A stretch of DNA of 53,061 nt from CAZQSL01 sp964595945 (GTDB lineage: Bacteria; UBP15; UBA6099; JAJRTR01). The notes beneath the pieces are model-generated. The model was not told the DNA's origin, ran no database searches, and was given only the letters and a program-made list of their open reading frames with translations. Numbering within the stretch: position 1 is the first letter of the stretch; every line of letters begins with the position of its first letter. The position numbers were made by a program, and so were the translations under genes. Shown here in pieces: positions 7,420 through 16,594 of this stretch. Where the stretch lies: the NCBI GenBank assembly GCA_964595945.1, contig CAZQSL010000008.1:1-53061 (forward strand), given 5' to 3'.

Positions 7420-9258
7420 GTGAAAAAAAGGATATTGAAGAGGCTGGAGAGGACTGGCGTATCGCCCGTCCGGCGCAAAGCGTCCGGCGCAGGGATTGCC
7501 GCGCTGCTGCTGATCGCGGCCGCTACGACGGGCGCGCGCGCCGAGAGCGGCCCCGTGATCATACCCGCTCCGCAGAAAGCTACATGGAGCGGCACGACTC
7601 CGCTCAAGGACAAGACATTTTCAGTCACGGCAGAGGCTGGCGTCCCCGCAGCGACAGTGGCCGAATATAATACCAAGCTACTCAAATGGGGCTATAAAAA
7701 GGGGGAGGGCGGCATCAGCATTTCTCTGAAGCAGCTACCTGTGTCAGAGTGCGCCAGAGTCGCGCCTCCGGCTCCCAGGATCAGCTCCACGATCGAAAGG
7801 ACCGAACTCCAGACATACTTTCTCACCTCATCCGGTAATGGCGCAGTATCCATTTCCGCATGCGGAGGCGATGGTTTTTTCTACGGACTCGTCACGCTCG
7901 ACAGGATGGTCGAACCCGCCAAGACCGGCTACCAGCTCTACACCGGCGATGTCGTGGACTATCCGGTTTTCCCCGTCCGTGGGGTGTTTGAGGGCGCATA
8001 CGGCGCATGGAGCGACTCGGGCAGGGTGGATGTCATCGAATGGATGGGCCGCGCGAAGATGAATTCCTATCTCTATGGACCCAAGGGCGATCCTCGTGTC
8101 CGTCGCAGATGGCGCGAACCATATTCCGATGTCGAGCTTTTCAAACTGCGCCGCATGGTGCAGGCCTCACGAGAAAATCACATCCTTGTCGCCTACACGA
8201 TTTCTCCGGGGCAGGGCGTAGAGTATGGCTCCGATGCGGATTTCAATACTGTCATGCTCCGCATCCGGCAGATGCAGTCGATCGGATTCAAGATGTTCGT
8301 GCTCGGATTTGATGACACTCTTGGCATGGTCTACAACGAAAACGACCGTAAAAAATTCGCAAACCTCGGCGAAGCCGAAGCCTTTCTAAGCAACAGGGTC
8401 GCCGCGGCGCTCAAGGAATACGATCCTGACGCCGTGCTTGTCGTCGTGCCGGAAATCTATGGCGGAGTCCACGACATCCCTTACGCGAAATCATTCGCGG
8501 AAAAGCTCGATAAAGATATCATGATCGGCTGGACCGGCGAGCAGATACTTTCGCCCAAGCTCACGGAGGCTGACATTGTGGAATTCGCCAGCTACTACAA
8601 ACGCCCTCCGTCATTCGGCGACAACTGGGGTTCTATCTTCCCGATACTTGGCCGCGATCCCGCCACAAGCAAACACATGACCCAGATGATGGTCAATCCC
8701 TACAACCTTCAGGGCGAACTCCCCATCCCGGGGCTCGCCAATGATCCCGCCCCCGAACTCATGGCAGTCGAGGGTGCGTCCCATGCCGAATTCGGCTGGA
8801 ATCCATACGCGTATGATGCCGGCAAGCTGCTCGACAGACTCGCCGTCTCGATGTTCGACAAGGAAGGCCGCGACATGTTCAGACTCGTCATGGCCAAAGA
8901 TTATTTCGCGTTTAACTCCTACGCCAACATCACTACCGACTACAAACCGCCGATCCTTGCCCAGATCGAAAAGGCAATGGCGGACAAAGAGACGAAAGCC
9001 ATCAATGCCTATATCGAAACCACCCTGCCTCTCATCTCCAGAGCAGCATCCGGCATGGCAGGCGCCGACATCATCAAGACCGGCCACTCATCTCCGGTCG
9101 CCAGGACGCTCGCCAAGTGGACCGATGCCTCGACAACATACTTCAAATCACTCAAGGCAAGCCTCGAAGCCGCCCGCGATGCCGCCAAAAAGAACAACCC
9201 CAAGCTCAGGGATGAAGCCCTGGCTAAATACATCACCACACTCAAGGGGGGCAAATGA
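7420..9258 (+). CDS. Secreted GH84-family-like beta-N-acetylglucosaminidase
   Basis: An exported glycoside hydrolase, predicted to cleave beta-linked N-acetylglucosamine by substrate-assisted catalysis. The N-terminus has a basic region, then a hydrophobic segment ending in ARA (signal peptide). A GH20b-like N-domain follows to about residue 180. The catalytic barrel opens with VRGVFEGAYG (about 185), then KMNSYLYGPKGDP, as in GH84. The adjacent Asp298-Asp299 in GFDD match the GH84 catalytic pair. The family motif PKDDP reads PKGDP here. The C-terminal 200 residues look helical. The start is ambiguous: GTG 7420 has GTGAGG 9 bases upstream, and GTG 7378 is the longer alternative. It overlaps the next gene by 4 bases (ATGA). 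Confidence 0.82.
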   Translation: MKKRILKRLERTGVSPVRRKASGAGIAALLLIAAATTGARAESGPVIIPAPQKATWSGTTPLKDKTFSVTAEAGVPAATVAEYNTKLLKWGYKKGEGGISISLKQLPVSECARVAPPAPRISSTIERTELQTYFLTSSGNGAVSISACGGDGFFYGLVTLDRMVEPAKTGYQLYTGDVVDYPVFPVRGVFEGAYGAWSDSGRVDVIEWMGRAKMNSYLYGPKGDPRVRRRWREPYSDVELFKLRRMVQASRENHILVAYTISPGQGVEYGSDADFNTVMLRIRQMQSIGFKMFVLGFDDTLGMVYNENDRKKFANLGEAEAFLSNRVAAALKEYDPDAVLVVVPEIYGGVHDIPYAKSFAEKLDKDIMIGWTGEQILSPKLTEADIVEFASYYKRPPSFGDNWGSIFPILGRDPATSKHMTQMMVNPYNLQGELPIPGLANDPAPELMAVEGASHAEFGWNPYAYDAGKLLDRLAVSMFDKEGRDMFRLVMAKDYFAFNSYANITTDYKPPILAQIEKAMADKETKAINAYIETTLPLISRAASGMAGADIIKTGHSSPVARTLAKWTDASTTYFKSLKASLEAARDAAKKNNPKLRDEALAKYITTLKGGK

Positions 9259-10229
9259 AACGATTGCATCTAATCCTCGCCGCTCTCTTGCTTCTCACAT
9301 CAGTCGCAGTCAGAGCCGAAGAAGACTCCATGTCCACATTCAAGGCGCTTATCCAGAACGCCTCACCGGCAGCCACTGACATCGGCGCGCTCGTCGGCCC
9401 GGAAATTTTTAATCTCGACAACTATCCGGCAAATCCCGTCCCCGGCCAGCAGGTCACAGTCCGCGCGACTGTACTGACTTATACCTCGATGGCCTCTTAC
9501 ACCGTCACGGGTGTCACCCTCTCCTACAAAGTCAACGGCGGCGAACCCAAAACTGTAGCCATGAAAGCCGAAGACGGCGCTCTCGGCATCTACTCCGCCA
9601 CACTCCCCGCATTCGCCGAAGGCGACGAAGTCATGTATTCGATCGCTGCCCGCGACTCATGGGGCAATGCCGCATATACAATCGCTCCAGGCACCGATAT
9701 CTTCACCATCATGGAAGACACACGTGACAAGGAAATCGACTCGGCTACCGATATCACCTCGCTCGAAGCCGCCTATGCCGCTCCCGACGACATGAAGCTC
9801 TGTCTCAATCTCGCCGAAAAAACCAAGGCCATGCTCGGCACCGACGCGGTTGCCTACGGTATCGCAGTAGTCGGCGAAGACTCGCGCTATCGCAATGACA
9901 AGGCCGAGAGCGAACTCGGCCTGGCCTATCTCGCCGCGCATGTGCCGTTCCTCAACCTCACGGCAATGGCTCCCATCAGCGAACTCGGCGACGCCATATC
10001 CGGAAAATCAAAATCAGCCGGCGCTACTGTCTTCTCGAAAAAAGGCGGCAAGCTCTGTTTCTCGTTTTCACCCTATACCGTCAGAGCCGACGCTGGTAAC
10101 GGCCTCAAGGTCGCCGGTATCACGCTCGCCGCGCAGACATCCCCCCTTGTGCCGAAACCCAAAGATACCACACACATCGTCATGCTCTATCCCGGCATTC
10201 ACTCGTTTGTGGTAACGGCAGGAAAATAA
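9255..10229 (+). CDS. Secreted protein with Ig-like N-domain, partner of the GH84-like enzyme
   Basis: Not assigned to a named family. A clear signal peptide (MKRLHLILAALLLLTSVAVRA) precedes a mature protein of about 300 residues. Residues 50-150 look like an Ig-like/Y-Y-Y domain (VTLSYKVNGGEP, GIYSATLPAF, VMYSIAARDSWGN). The C-terminal 170 residues are an unrecognised alpha/beta region. Its ATG overlaps the stop of the glycosidase gene (ATGA), so the two are translationally coupled and probably act on the same extracellular glycan or cell-envelope target; this last point is inference. A terminator follows. Confidence 0.75.
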   Translation: MKRLHLILAALLLLTSVAVRAEEDSMSTFKALIQNASPAATDIGALVGPEIFNLDNYPANPVPGQQVTVRATVLTYTSMASYTVTGVTLSYKVNGGEPKTVAMKAEDGALGIYSATLPAFAEGDEVMYSIAARDSWGNAAYTIAPGTDIFTIMEDTRDKEIDSATDITSLEAAYAAPDDMKLCLNLAEKTKAMLGTDAVAYGIAVVGEDSRYRNDKAESELGLAYLAAHVPFLNLTAMAPISELGDAISGKSKSAGATVFSKKGGKLCFSFSPYTVRADAGNGLKVAGITLAAQTSPLVPKPKDTTHIVMLYPGIHSFVVTAGK

Positions 10230-10253
10230 GTTGAAATACCAGTGGAAATCTCC

Positions 10254-10286
10254 GGGGGCGGTCAGTGAAATGGGCCGCCCCCGTTT
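10254..10286 (+). terminator. Terminator of the GH84-like operon
   Basis: GGGGGCGG (10254-10261) pairs perfectly with CCGCCCCC (10275-10282), followed by GTTTT. Confidence 0.85.
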
Positions 10287-10391
10287 TACTGATCAATACT
10301 CTTCCATGCGTCCGCGAAATGAAATACTCTGGCGGCAAGAGAAATGCCGGAAATCTCACGGATTATACGAAAGATGACATTTTTTTTTATA

Positions 10392-10421
10392 GTGACTATT
10401 ATCTATACTATCAGATATAAT
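10392..10421 (+). promoter_or_regulatory. Possible promoter of the zinc-ribbon membrane protein gene
   Basis: GTGACT at 10392-10397, an 18-base spacer and a perfect TATAAT at 10416-10421 in an AT-rich stretch, 50 bases before the start codon. The -35 box is weak. Confidence 0.45.
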
Positions 10422-10470
10422 AATTTAGCTTAAACCGAAGTCTGGCTGTATAGAAAATACAGGGTTATTA

Positions 10471-11289
10471 GTGGGCGTGTTCAAAAAGACTCAGAGACAG
10501 ACGTGTCCGTACTGTGGTGCGGAGATGTCCGACCATGCGATAAAATGTCCGAAATGTCATCAGATGTCGGGGTCAAGGATTTTGATCGAGCCGATATTCG
10601 ATGAGAGCGGGATGGCGATCGCCCCCAAAAAGAGTTTCCTTTCGACAGTCGAACCATTCATCGACAGACTCATCATCATGATTCTGTCAGCAGTGCTTGT
10701 CATGATGCTCTACAATAGCTGGGTGAAACCACTGGTAATCGACGGCATCCGCTCAGGCAATCTCAAGGTGTGCCGCGATCCGGGCAAGCCCGGCGCGCCG
10801 CCGCCAAGTCTGCCGGGATACAGCCTTTATGCTCCTGTCCTCGAAAAAATGTGCGCTACCGCTCATGCGCTTAAACAGGGCGTGAAAAACCAGACCGGCG
10901 TTAGTACGGGAGCGCCTGGCGCAACCAATCCCCCGCCGTCCGAAGAAATGCAGTCGCTCTATGAGCAGGAGCGCAACTGGCGCAAGATGGCCGCGTGGTA
11001 TATCTCGCACAAGGAGCTTGCCCGCAATATGTCGCCCGAGATGGTCACTTCTTCGTGGGGGCGTCCCACAGCCCGCGTGTCTGTTATGAAAAACGGCAGC
11101 GCCATCGAGCGTTGGGAATATGGCGATCCTCTTTATGGCATCCCGCTAACTGACCGGCATGCCGATTTTCAGGATGGCGGCCTCACTTATTTTTCCACCA
11201 ATAAAATCCTCGACGATCTCTATCTCGATATACTCAACGAGCGCGGCGAAGCCGATGACGCGGAGCAGGAAATTTTCGACAGACGCTGA
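10471..11289 (+). CDS. Zinc-ribbon, single-pass membrane protein with BamE/SmpA-like tail
   Basis: The N-terminal zinc ribbon CPYC...CPKC (residues 12-30) lies in the cytoplasm. It is followed by one membrane helix (about 65-83, FIDRLIIMILSAVLVMMLY), a Pro/Gly-rich linker and a C-terminal domain. That domain contains MSPEMVTSSWGRP and IERWEYGDP, which resembles the 'GxP...W.Y' core of SmpA/OmlA (BamE)-type domains. The GTG start has AGGG 6 bases upstream. Domain order suggests a sensor or anchoring role, but no function is established. It stands alone between a terminator and a palindromic repeat. Confidence 0.75.
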   Translation: MGVFKKTQRQTCPYCGAEMSDHAIKCPKCHQMSGSRILIEPIFDESGMAIAPKKSFLSTVEPFIDRLIIMILSAVLVMMLYNSWVKPLVIDGIRSGNLKVCRDPGKPGAPPPSLPGYSLYAPVLEKMCATAHALKQGVKNQTGVSTGAPGATNPPPSEEMQSLYEQERNWRKMAAWYISHKELARNMSPEMVTSSWGRPTARVSVMKNGSAIERWEYGDPLYGIPLTDRHADFQDGGLTYFSTNKILDDLYLDILNERGEADDAEQEIFDRR

Positions 11290-11407
11290 TCCGGCTCTTA
11301 TTTTTCCCAACCGCTTTCCTGATGGCCTCCTGTTAACTGTCCTCACCAGTTGATACTATGGGATTTTCTGCCTGCGTGAATGATTGCCGCATCGACAAAC
11401 AAATTAC

Positions 11408-11486
11408 GTAACCGTTCACGGAATACTCGCGGAGAGCCTTTTTTGCAAAAAAAGGGGGGCTCCATACTATTGTCGTGAACGCTTGC
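11408..11486. repeat. Palindromic hairpin repeat (HP family), copy 1
   Basis: Outer inverted ends are GTAACCGTTCACG and CGTGAACGCTTGC. The inner stem is GGAGAGCCTTTTTT paired with AAAAAAAGGGGGGCTCC around GC. It lies 28 bases upstream of the methyltransferase start codon. It shares outer ends with 46378-46450 and 46558-46632. Confidence 0.75.
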
Positions 11487-11514
11487 CAAATTACAACTGT
11501 ACCGGGAGATGTTG

Positions 11515-12384
11515 ATGGACTTCAGACAGATGCTTGCGGAGAGAAGGGTGATAGTGTTTGATGGAGCGATGGGCACCCAGATAGAAAAACGCGGCGCGCC
11601 GGCTGGCGGGCCGAGCTGCGTTGTTGCGCCCGATGTGGTGCGCGATGTGCATCTCGCCTATATCGGGGCGGGCGCCGATGTGATCACGACAAATACCTTT
11701 TGCATGAATTCAATTTACATGCCTGTGCATTGTCCGGCACTCGATCTCGCGGAGGTCAACCGCGCGGGTGTGCGGATCGCGCGCGAAGCCGTTGCGGGAA
11801 GGGCCGTGGCCATTGCCGGCGACATCGGCCCGGCGGGTATCATGCTTGCGCCGATGGGGCCGGGGAGCGAAGAACAGTTCTATGCCGCTTTTGCCGAGCA
11901 GGTGCGTGTGCTTGATGGCGAAGGTGTGGACCTTTTCATTATCGAAACCATGATGGATGTCAACGAAGCAGTGATCGCGGTACGTGCATGTGTCGAAAAT
12001 TCGACCCTGCCGGTTGTTGCGTCGATGACATATTCCACATCCAGGAGTGGCGGGCGGACGATGATGGGCAACCGTGCTGCCGATTGTGCTGTGGCGCTTG
12101 CTCAGGCTGGCGCGGCGGTGGTGGCGATGAACTGTGGTGAAATCTCGCCTGCCGATGCGGTGGCGATTGTTGTCTCTTATACATCGGTATCGACGGCGCC
12201 GGTCTTGATCCAGGCCAATGCGGGGCTGCCTTTGATTGTGGATGGCGAGGCTGTTTACGCGATGTCGCCGGAGGAGTTTTCGGCGGGGATGGTGTTGTGC
12301 CACGAGGCGGGCGCGCAGCTTGTCGGTGGCTGCTGCGGCACGACGCCCGATCATATTGCCGCTCTCGCAAGTGCGGTCAAGTGA
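11515..12384 (+). CDS. Homocysteine S-methyltransferase-domain protein
   Basis: A stand-alone Pfam S-methyl_trans barrel, equivalent to the N-terminal homocysteine-binding module of MetH or to BHMT/MmuM. It would methylate homocysteine using a Zn-bound thiolate. The signature FDGAMGTQIEKRG is at the start, ADVITTNTF follows, and the zinc ligands are Cys207 (MNCGE) and Cys273-Cys274 (GGCCG). Cobalamin and folate domains are absent and no partner is adjacent, so the methyl donor is unknown. I chose ATG 11515 over ATG 11509 because GGGAG lies 6 bases before it. It is 290 residues, normal for the single domain. Confidence 0.88.
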   Translation: MDFRQMLAERRVIVFDGAMGTQIEKRGAPAGGPSCVVAPDVVRDVHLAYIGAGADVITTNTFCMNSIYMPVHCPALDLAEVNRAGVRIAREAVAGRAVAIAGDIGPAGIMLAPMGPGSEEQFYAAFAEQVRVLDGEGVDLFIIETMMDVNEAVIAVRACVENSTLPVVASMTYSTSRSGGRTMMGNRAADCAVALAQAGAAVVAMNCGEISPADAVAIVVSYTSVSTAPVLIQANAGLPLIVDGEAVYAMSPEEFSAGMVLCHEAGAQLVGGCCGTTPDHIAALASAVK

Positions 12385-12593
12385 TAGTCTCTGTAAGTGG
12401 TATGTGACCGGTTTGTGTTTTTTTGCTTGCCAATTGCGGCTGTTTCAAATAGAGTAATATCCAACAGTGGCGGGCATCGCCGTCTGATTATTAGAAGCAG
12501 TTATTACATCCTCATCTGATCTGTTACGAAGAATAATTTGCGCATGTGCGCGGGCTTGATGTAGCCTTCAATCTTTGGAGAAAGAGGCTGGAA

Positions 12594-14072
12594 ATGGATA
12601 TTCTCATCAAAAACGGACAGGTCGTGGACGGCAGCGGAGCAGCGGCATACAGGGCTGATGTGCTGGTCAGCGGCGACAGGATCAGGAAAATACAGCCGGA
12701 AATGCCAGTGCCGGAGGAGGGTGTACAGGTGATCGACGCGTCGGGGTGTTATGTGACGCCGGGGTTTATCGACATGCACGCGCACAGTGATTACATACTC
12801 GGCACCGATGGCACGATGAATGAAAAATTGCGACAGGGAGTGACGACTTCGCTGATGGGCAGTTGCGGTCTGTCGGCGGCTCCCGTGAACAGGCGGGCCG
12901 TAAATTTCTATCGCCGGTTCACAAAAGGGATGTTCGGCACGACGTGTCCCTTTACATGGAATACGATGGGAGAGTATCTCGAACACATCAGGGGAATGGG
13001 GCTCGGGTCCAATGTCGTGGCGCAGGTGGGATTTGGCAATCTGCGGCTCATGACGATGGGCGTACGGCCCGGCAGGCCGTCGAAAGCGCAGATCGAAAAG
13101 ATGAAATCGCTGCTGGCGCAATCGCTCGACGAAGGTGCGCATGGGCTTTCCACGGGCATAGTATATCCGCCGCAACTGTTTGCGTCGCAGGAGGAAATCA
13201 CGGAAGTGTGCCGGGTGGTGCCGCGCCGCGAGGATCATATTTATACCACGCATGTGCGTGACGAACTCGACAAACTCGTGCCGGCCGTGCAGGAAGCCAT
13301 AGACACCGCGCGGGCTGCCGGGGTGTCATTGCAGATTTCTCACCACAAGGCTGTCATGCGCGAAAACTGGGGCAAGGTCGATGTCACGCTCGACATGATG
13401 CAGAAGGCGCGCGACGCCGGGATGGATGTCGAGGCGGATGTTTATCCGTATACGGCGTTTTCCAATATCTTTGTGCCTACGCTCACCAAGGCATGGCCCG
13501 GCATGGAAAATGAAATTATTTTTCTGCAGATGGATAATCCGAAAAACAGGGACATCGAGGGCAAGACGGTCGCGCAGGCACTCGAAATCCGCAGGACTAC
13601 GCTGCGCAGGCTTACGCTGTCGCTCATTGCGTCCGAAGGCATAGCGGCACTGCCGATTGCGGGATTTACCTGCTGTGAGGAAGATGTGAGGAAGGTGCTT
13701 TGCGCGCCGTTTGTCTCACTTGGGTCGGATGGCACCGAGGTTGCCAATTCGCGACAGCATCCGAGGCTCTATTCTACTTTTGTTCGATTTGTGCGCCACT
13801 ATCTGCTCGACGAAAAAATAATGCCGCTGGAAGAGGGTGTACGCAAGATGACGGGCATGGCGGCGACCAAGCTCAGGCTGAAACAGCGTGGGCTGCTCCG
13901 GGAGGGATATTTTGCTGATGTCGTGGTGTTTGATCCGCAGACGCTCAGGGATAATTCGAGATATGACGATCCGGTGCATTTCCCGACGGGATACAGGGCT
14001 GTCATGGTCAATGGAAAAGTGGCGGTGCGTGATGACGCGCGTACGGATGCCATGAGCGGTGAAGTGCTGTGA
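12594..14072 (+). CDS. D-aminoacylase / N-acyl-D-amino-acid deacylase family amidohydrolase
   Basis: A metal-dependent hydrolase expected to deacylate N-acyl-D-amino acids or a related amide. It has the small beta domain at each end (MDILIKNGQVVDGSG; ADVVVFDPQT). The metal site HxH is His62/His64 (DMHAHSDY). A SCG motif is near residue 88, followed by THVRDE, ISHHK and the catalytic Asp379 in GSDG. HPRLYSTFVRF is typical of this subgroup. ATG 12594 has AGAGG 6 bases upstream; the frame opens earlier, but those residues look non-coding. It ends 2 bases from the convergent STAS gene. Confidence 0.88.
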   Translation: MDILIKNGQVVDGSGAAAYRADVLVSGDRIRKIQPEMPVPEEGVQVIDASGCYVTPGFIDMHAHSDYILGTDGTMNEKLRQGVTTSLMGSCGLSAAPVNRRAVNFYRRFTKGMFGTTCPFTWNTMGEYLEHIRGMGLGSNVVAQVGFGNLRLMTMGVRPGRPSKAQIEKMKSLLAQSLDEGAHGLSTGIVYPPQLFASQEEITEVCRVVPRREDHIYTTHVRDELDKLVPAVQEAIDTARAAGVSLQISHHKAVMRENWGKVDVTLDMMQKARDAGMDVEADVYPYTAFSNIFVPTLTKAWPGMENEIIFLQMDNPKNRDIEGKTVAQALEIRRTTLRRLTLSLIASEGIAALPIAGFTCCEEDVRKVLCAPFVSLGSDGTEVANSRQHPRLYSTFVRFVRHYLLDEKIMPLEEGVRKMTGMAATKLRLKQRGLLREGYFADVVVFDPQTLRDNSRYDDPVHFPTGYRAVMVNGKVAVRDDARTDAMSGEVL

Positions 14073-14074
14073 AG

Positions 14075-14623
14075 TCAGCTGTCGGGCATGAGGTGCCAAC
14101 CGCCGAGTGCGTCGGCCCGTTTCGCGCATACGTCGAGCACATTGTCTACGTGGAGTCGCTTGAAGCCTTCGATGACTCGTTGTGAAAGCTGGCAGAACTT
14201 GATTTCCTGACCTTTGCGCGCCGCGGATGACGCGAGTGTGACGAACGCGCCGATGCCTATGCTGTCGACCCATTGCAGTTTAGCGAGATCGAAGAGGACG
14301 CGGTTGGATTTTACATTGCGCATGAGGAGAGTGAGATCGCGGGCGTTTTCGTAGTCGATGTGGTCGATGTTGCAGATGACCAGGAAGTATTCGCCGTGAT
14401 TGTCAAGGGTGAAGTGGTCTGTGAGGAGTCCGTTGCAGCCTGTGCAGAATCTTGCTCCGGGAGTGTTGGTGACGTTGCATTTTGGGCATTTGACGGGCTC
14501 GGCGGGCTTTTGGGCGGCAATGAGAGGTTTGCCGCATTTGGAGCAGAATCTTTTTCCGGCGGCGTTTTGCGCGCCGCAGCTCAGGCATATCGATGGGTCT
14601 TGTGGGGGATGGGCGCTGGACAT
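14075..14623 (-). CDS. Double zinc-ribbon STAS-domain protein (anti-sigma factor antagonist-like)
   Basis: Two zinc ribbons (Cys13/16/27/30 and Cys46/49/60/63) precede a STAS domain (about 68-182). The STAS domain carries DLAKLQWVDSIGIGAF, in which Ser121 occupies the SpoIIAA-type phosphorylation position. STAS proteins of this type release sigma factors or other partners by binding an anti-sigma kinase. Fusing two zinc ribbons to STAS is uncommon and suggests an extra protein or nucleic-acid contact. ATG with GAGG about 6 bases upstream. No RsbW-type kinase is adjacent; two further STAS genes lie at 48.9-49.7 kb. Confidence 0.88.
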   Translation of the reverse strand: MSSAHPPQDPSICLSCGAQNAAGKRFCSKCGKPLIAAQKPAEPVKCPKCNVTNTPGARFCTGCNGLLTDHFTLDNHGEYFLVICNIDHIDYENARDLTLLMRNVKSNRVLFDLAKLQWVDSIGIGAFVTLASSAARKGQEIKFCQLSQRVIEGFKRLHVDNVLDVCAKRADALGGWHLMPDS

Positions 14624-14805
14624 GGTTTGCCTCGCTTTGTCCGAGTCCCGGATACCGTTGATAATGGGCAGAGTTGATTGCCGGAGAAAATGTGCCGGAT
14701 GCCGGTGGCTCCATTATATACAAATACTCCATACGGTTACATAATACTATATTGCCTGATGTGACGGCGGTCAAACATTTGTTTTTTGTGAGGCAGGGGA
14801 TAATT

Positions 14806-15660
14806 ATGGATATAGTGTCTGGAATGTCTGATGAAGAATATCCGGCAGAGGCGATCGCGGCGAAAAAAGGGTTGCGTGTAGTCGTGAAATGCGGCGGTAC
14901 GCTGATCGAAAATGGCGCGACCGGTGACGCGGTGCTCGATGATCTGGTGTGTCTGAAGCGTGCAGGCTTGTCGGTTTCGCTGGTACATGGCGGGGGAGTG
15001 CAGGCGGACAGGGATATGGAAGCGGCGGGCATCGTGCCGCAGAGACATCGCGGATTGCGTATCACGTGTGATCGCACGATCGAGATTTTGAGTCGATGCT
15101 TTGGCCGTCTCAATGAGGATATTGTGGCGAAAATCAGGGAAAAGGGCGTGCCTGCCGTGGGGTTTTCGGCTCCGGCGGGACGGCTTGTGCTGGCGGAAGT
15201 GATGAGGATCGACGATGTGGACCTGGGGAATGTTGGCGATGTGACTGGTGTCGATATGGATATGTGGAGGGCAGTGCCGCCGGATGCTGTAGCGATCGTT
15301 TCATCGCTCGGCACTGATACCGCGGGCCGCACGCTCAATATCAATGCCGACTATGTGGCCACGAGGCTCGCGCGGCTGACGGGCGCTGATGATCTTGTGC
15401 TTATGACCGATGTCGATGGCGTGATGCTCGATCAGTCTGATCCTTCGACGCGGATCCCCCTGCTGACGCTTGCCCGGGCGCGCGAACTCATCGACGACGG
15501 CACGATCTCGCGGGGCATGATCCCGAAAATCGAGTCGGCGCTCCGCGCGGTCGGGCAAGGACTCGGTCGTGTGCACATCATCAATGGCCGCAAGCCGCAT
15601 TCGTTGCTCACGCAGATATTCGGAGCTGCGGGAGCAGGCACGACCATCGTGAGAGAATGA
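14806..15660 (+). CDS. argB: Acetylglutamate kinase
   Basis: Phosphorylates N-acetylglutamate in arginine synthesis. It has the amino-acid-kinase fold: VVVKCGGT with Lys28, the LVHGGG loop, LNINADYVA, VLMTDVDGV and MIPKIESA, where the Lys contacts phosphate. About 284 residues, normal for ArgB. I chose ATG 14806 because AGGGGA lies 6 bases upstream; an earlier in-frame start at 14674 would add residues that overlap the promoter region. No other arginine genes are in the window. It is followed directly by repeat R3. Confidence 0.92.
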   Translation: MDIVSGMSDEEYPAEAIAAKKGLRVVVKCGGTLIENGATGDAVLDDLVCLKRAGLSVSLVHGGGVQADRDMEAAGIVPQRHRGLRITCDRTIEILSRCFGRLNEDIVAKIREKGVPAVGFSAPAGRLVLAEVMRIDDVDLGNVGDVTGVDMDMWRAVPPDAVAIVSSLGTDTAGRTLNINADYVATRLARLTGADDLVLMTDVDGVMLDQSDPSTRIPLLTLARARELIDDGTISRGMIPKIESALRAVGQGLGRVHIINGRKPHSLLTQIFGAAGAGTTIVRE

Positions 15661-15701
15661 CTGATTGACGGGGCGGACTGGAATATTTCGCTTCAGCAAT
15701 A

Positions 15702-15863
15702 AGGCCTTGTCACAAAATAACCTTAGCAGGATTGCGCCGGATTTTTGGCCGTAATCAAGGCGCTTGCGAAGGAGCATACCTAAAGGTATGTAACTGAGCA
15801 GGCAACACGGAAGACGGAAAATAAAGACAAGCAAGATGACAAGGTTATTTTGTGACAAGCCCC
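15702..15863. repeat. MITE-like repeat R3
   Basis: About 162 bases with near-perfect 20-base inverted ends: CTTGTCACAAAATAACCTT at the left (15706-15724) and its complement at 15841-15859. The interior holds a small palindrome, ATACCTAAAGGTAT. A segment of about 43 bases of its interior (CGCAAGCGCCTTGATT...) recurs at 26876-26918. There is no coding content. It lies between argB and the DUF4416 gene. Confidence 0.8.
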
Positions 15864-15921
15864 AATTACCACTGGCATGGGGGCCGTGCGTCCGGTGTAT
15901 TGCCAACAGGAGATAAATATC

Positions 15922-16476
15922 ATGGGAAGTATCAGGTGTCCGGAAAAAGTACTGCTGTTCTGCGGAGTGATCTATGCGCCGGAAATTGATATAGGAGAGG
16001 TGCGGGCCGATCTCGCGGACGCGTTCGGGCCTGTCATGTCTCAAAGCGATGTGTTCGCATTCGACATGACGGATTATTACGAAGGCGAAATGGGTGCGGG
16101 CCTTCTCAAGATTTTCTTTGCTTTCGAGGAGAATATTTCGCCGGAAGAAATCGTCGATGTAAAATTGCGCACAAACGGGATGGAGCAGAAATATTATGGC
16201 GCAGGTGAGACGTACAGGCGGGTCAATCTCGATCCTGGTTATGTCGCGCTGTCGAAAATGGTGCTCGCCACGACAAAGGATTATCGTCACCGGATTTATA
16301 TCGGGCGTGGGATTTTCGCGGAGGTGACGCTCAATTTCGTCAAAAAAACCTTTACCGAATTGCCCTGGACGTATCCGGACTTCAGGACGCAGGGCTATAT
16401 TGATTATTTCAACGGGCTGCGCGAAACGTACGCGCGTAGTGTGAAGGAAAAGAAAGCGGTTGAAAAAAACTTGTGA
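15922..16476 (+). CDS. DUF4416 family protein
   Basis: It matches the conserved pattern of DUF4416, a family of unknown function: FDMTDYYEGEMG near residue 50, VDVKLRTNGME, VNLDPGYVALSKMVLATTKD and HRIYIGRGIFAEVTLNF, then WTYPDFR. 184 residues is normal. ATG 15922 has AGGAG 9 bases upstream. The conserved Asp/Glu/His/Lys residues suggest an enzyme, but no reaction is known. It is followed after 118 bases by aspartokinase and may be co-transcribed with it. Confidence 0.85.
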   Translation: MGSIRCPEKVLLFCGVIYAPEIDIGEVRADLADAFGPVMSQSDVFAFDMTDYYEGEMGAGLLKIFFAFEENISPEEIVDVKLRTNGMEQKYYGAGETYRRVNLDPGYVALSKMVLATTKDYRHRIYIGRGIFAEVTLNFVKKTFTELPWTYPDFRTQGYIDYFNGLRETYARSVKEKKAVEKNL

Positions 16477-16594
16477 AAAAGCTATTTTTAATGCTGCCTG
16501 CACGATGGTGCAACGGCCCCGGAAACGGCGAATCGAAGGGAAATAACAGTGGAATCCCGCGCCGGAGTAACAGTACAGAAGGTGGAATACAAGC

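Noticed and set aside
11290..11514. SAM or cobalamin riboswitch before the homocysteine methyltransferase gene
   Set aside because: No conserved riboswitch core could be recognised; the structure there is explained by the HP palindrome.
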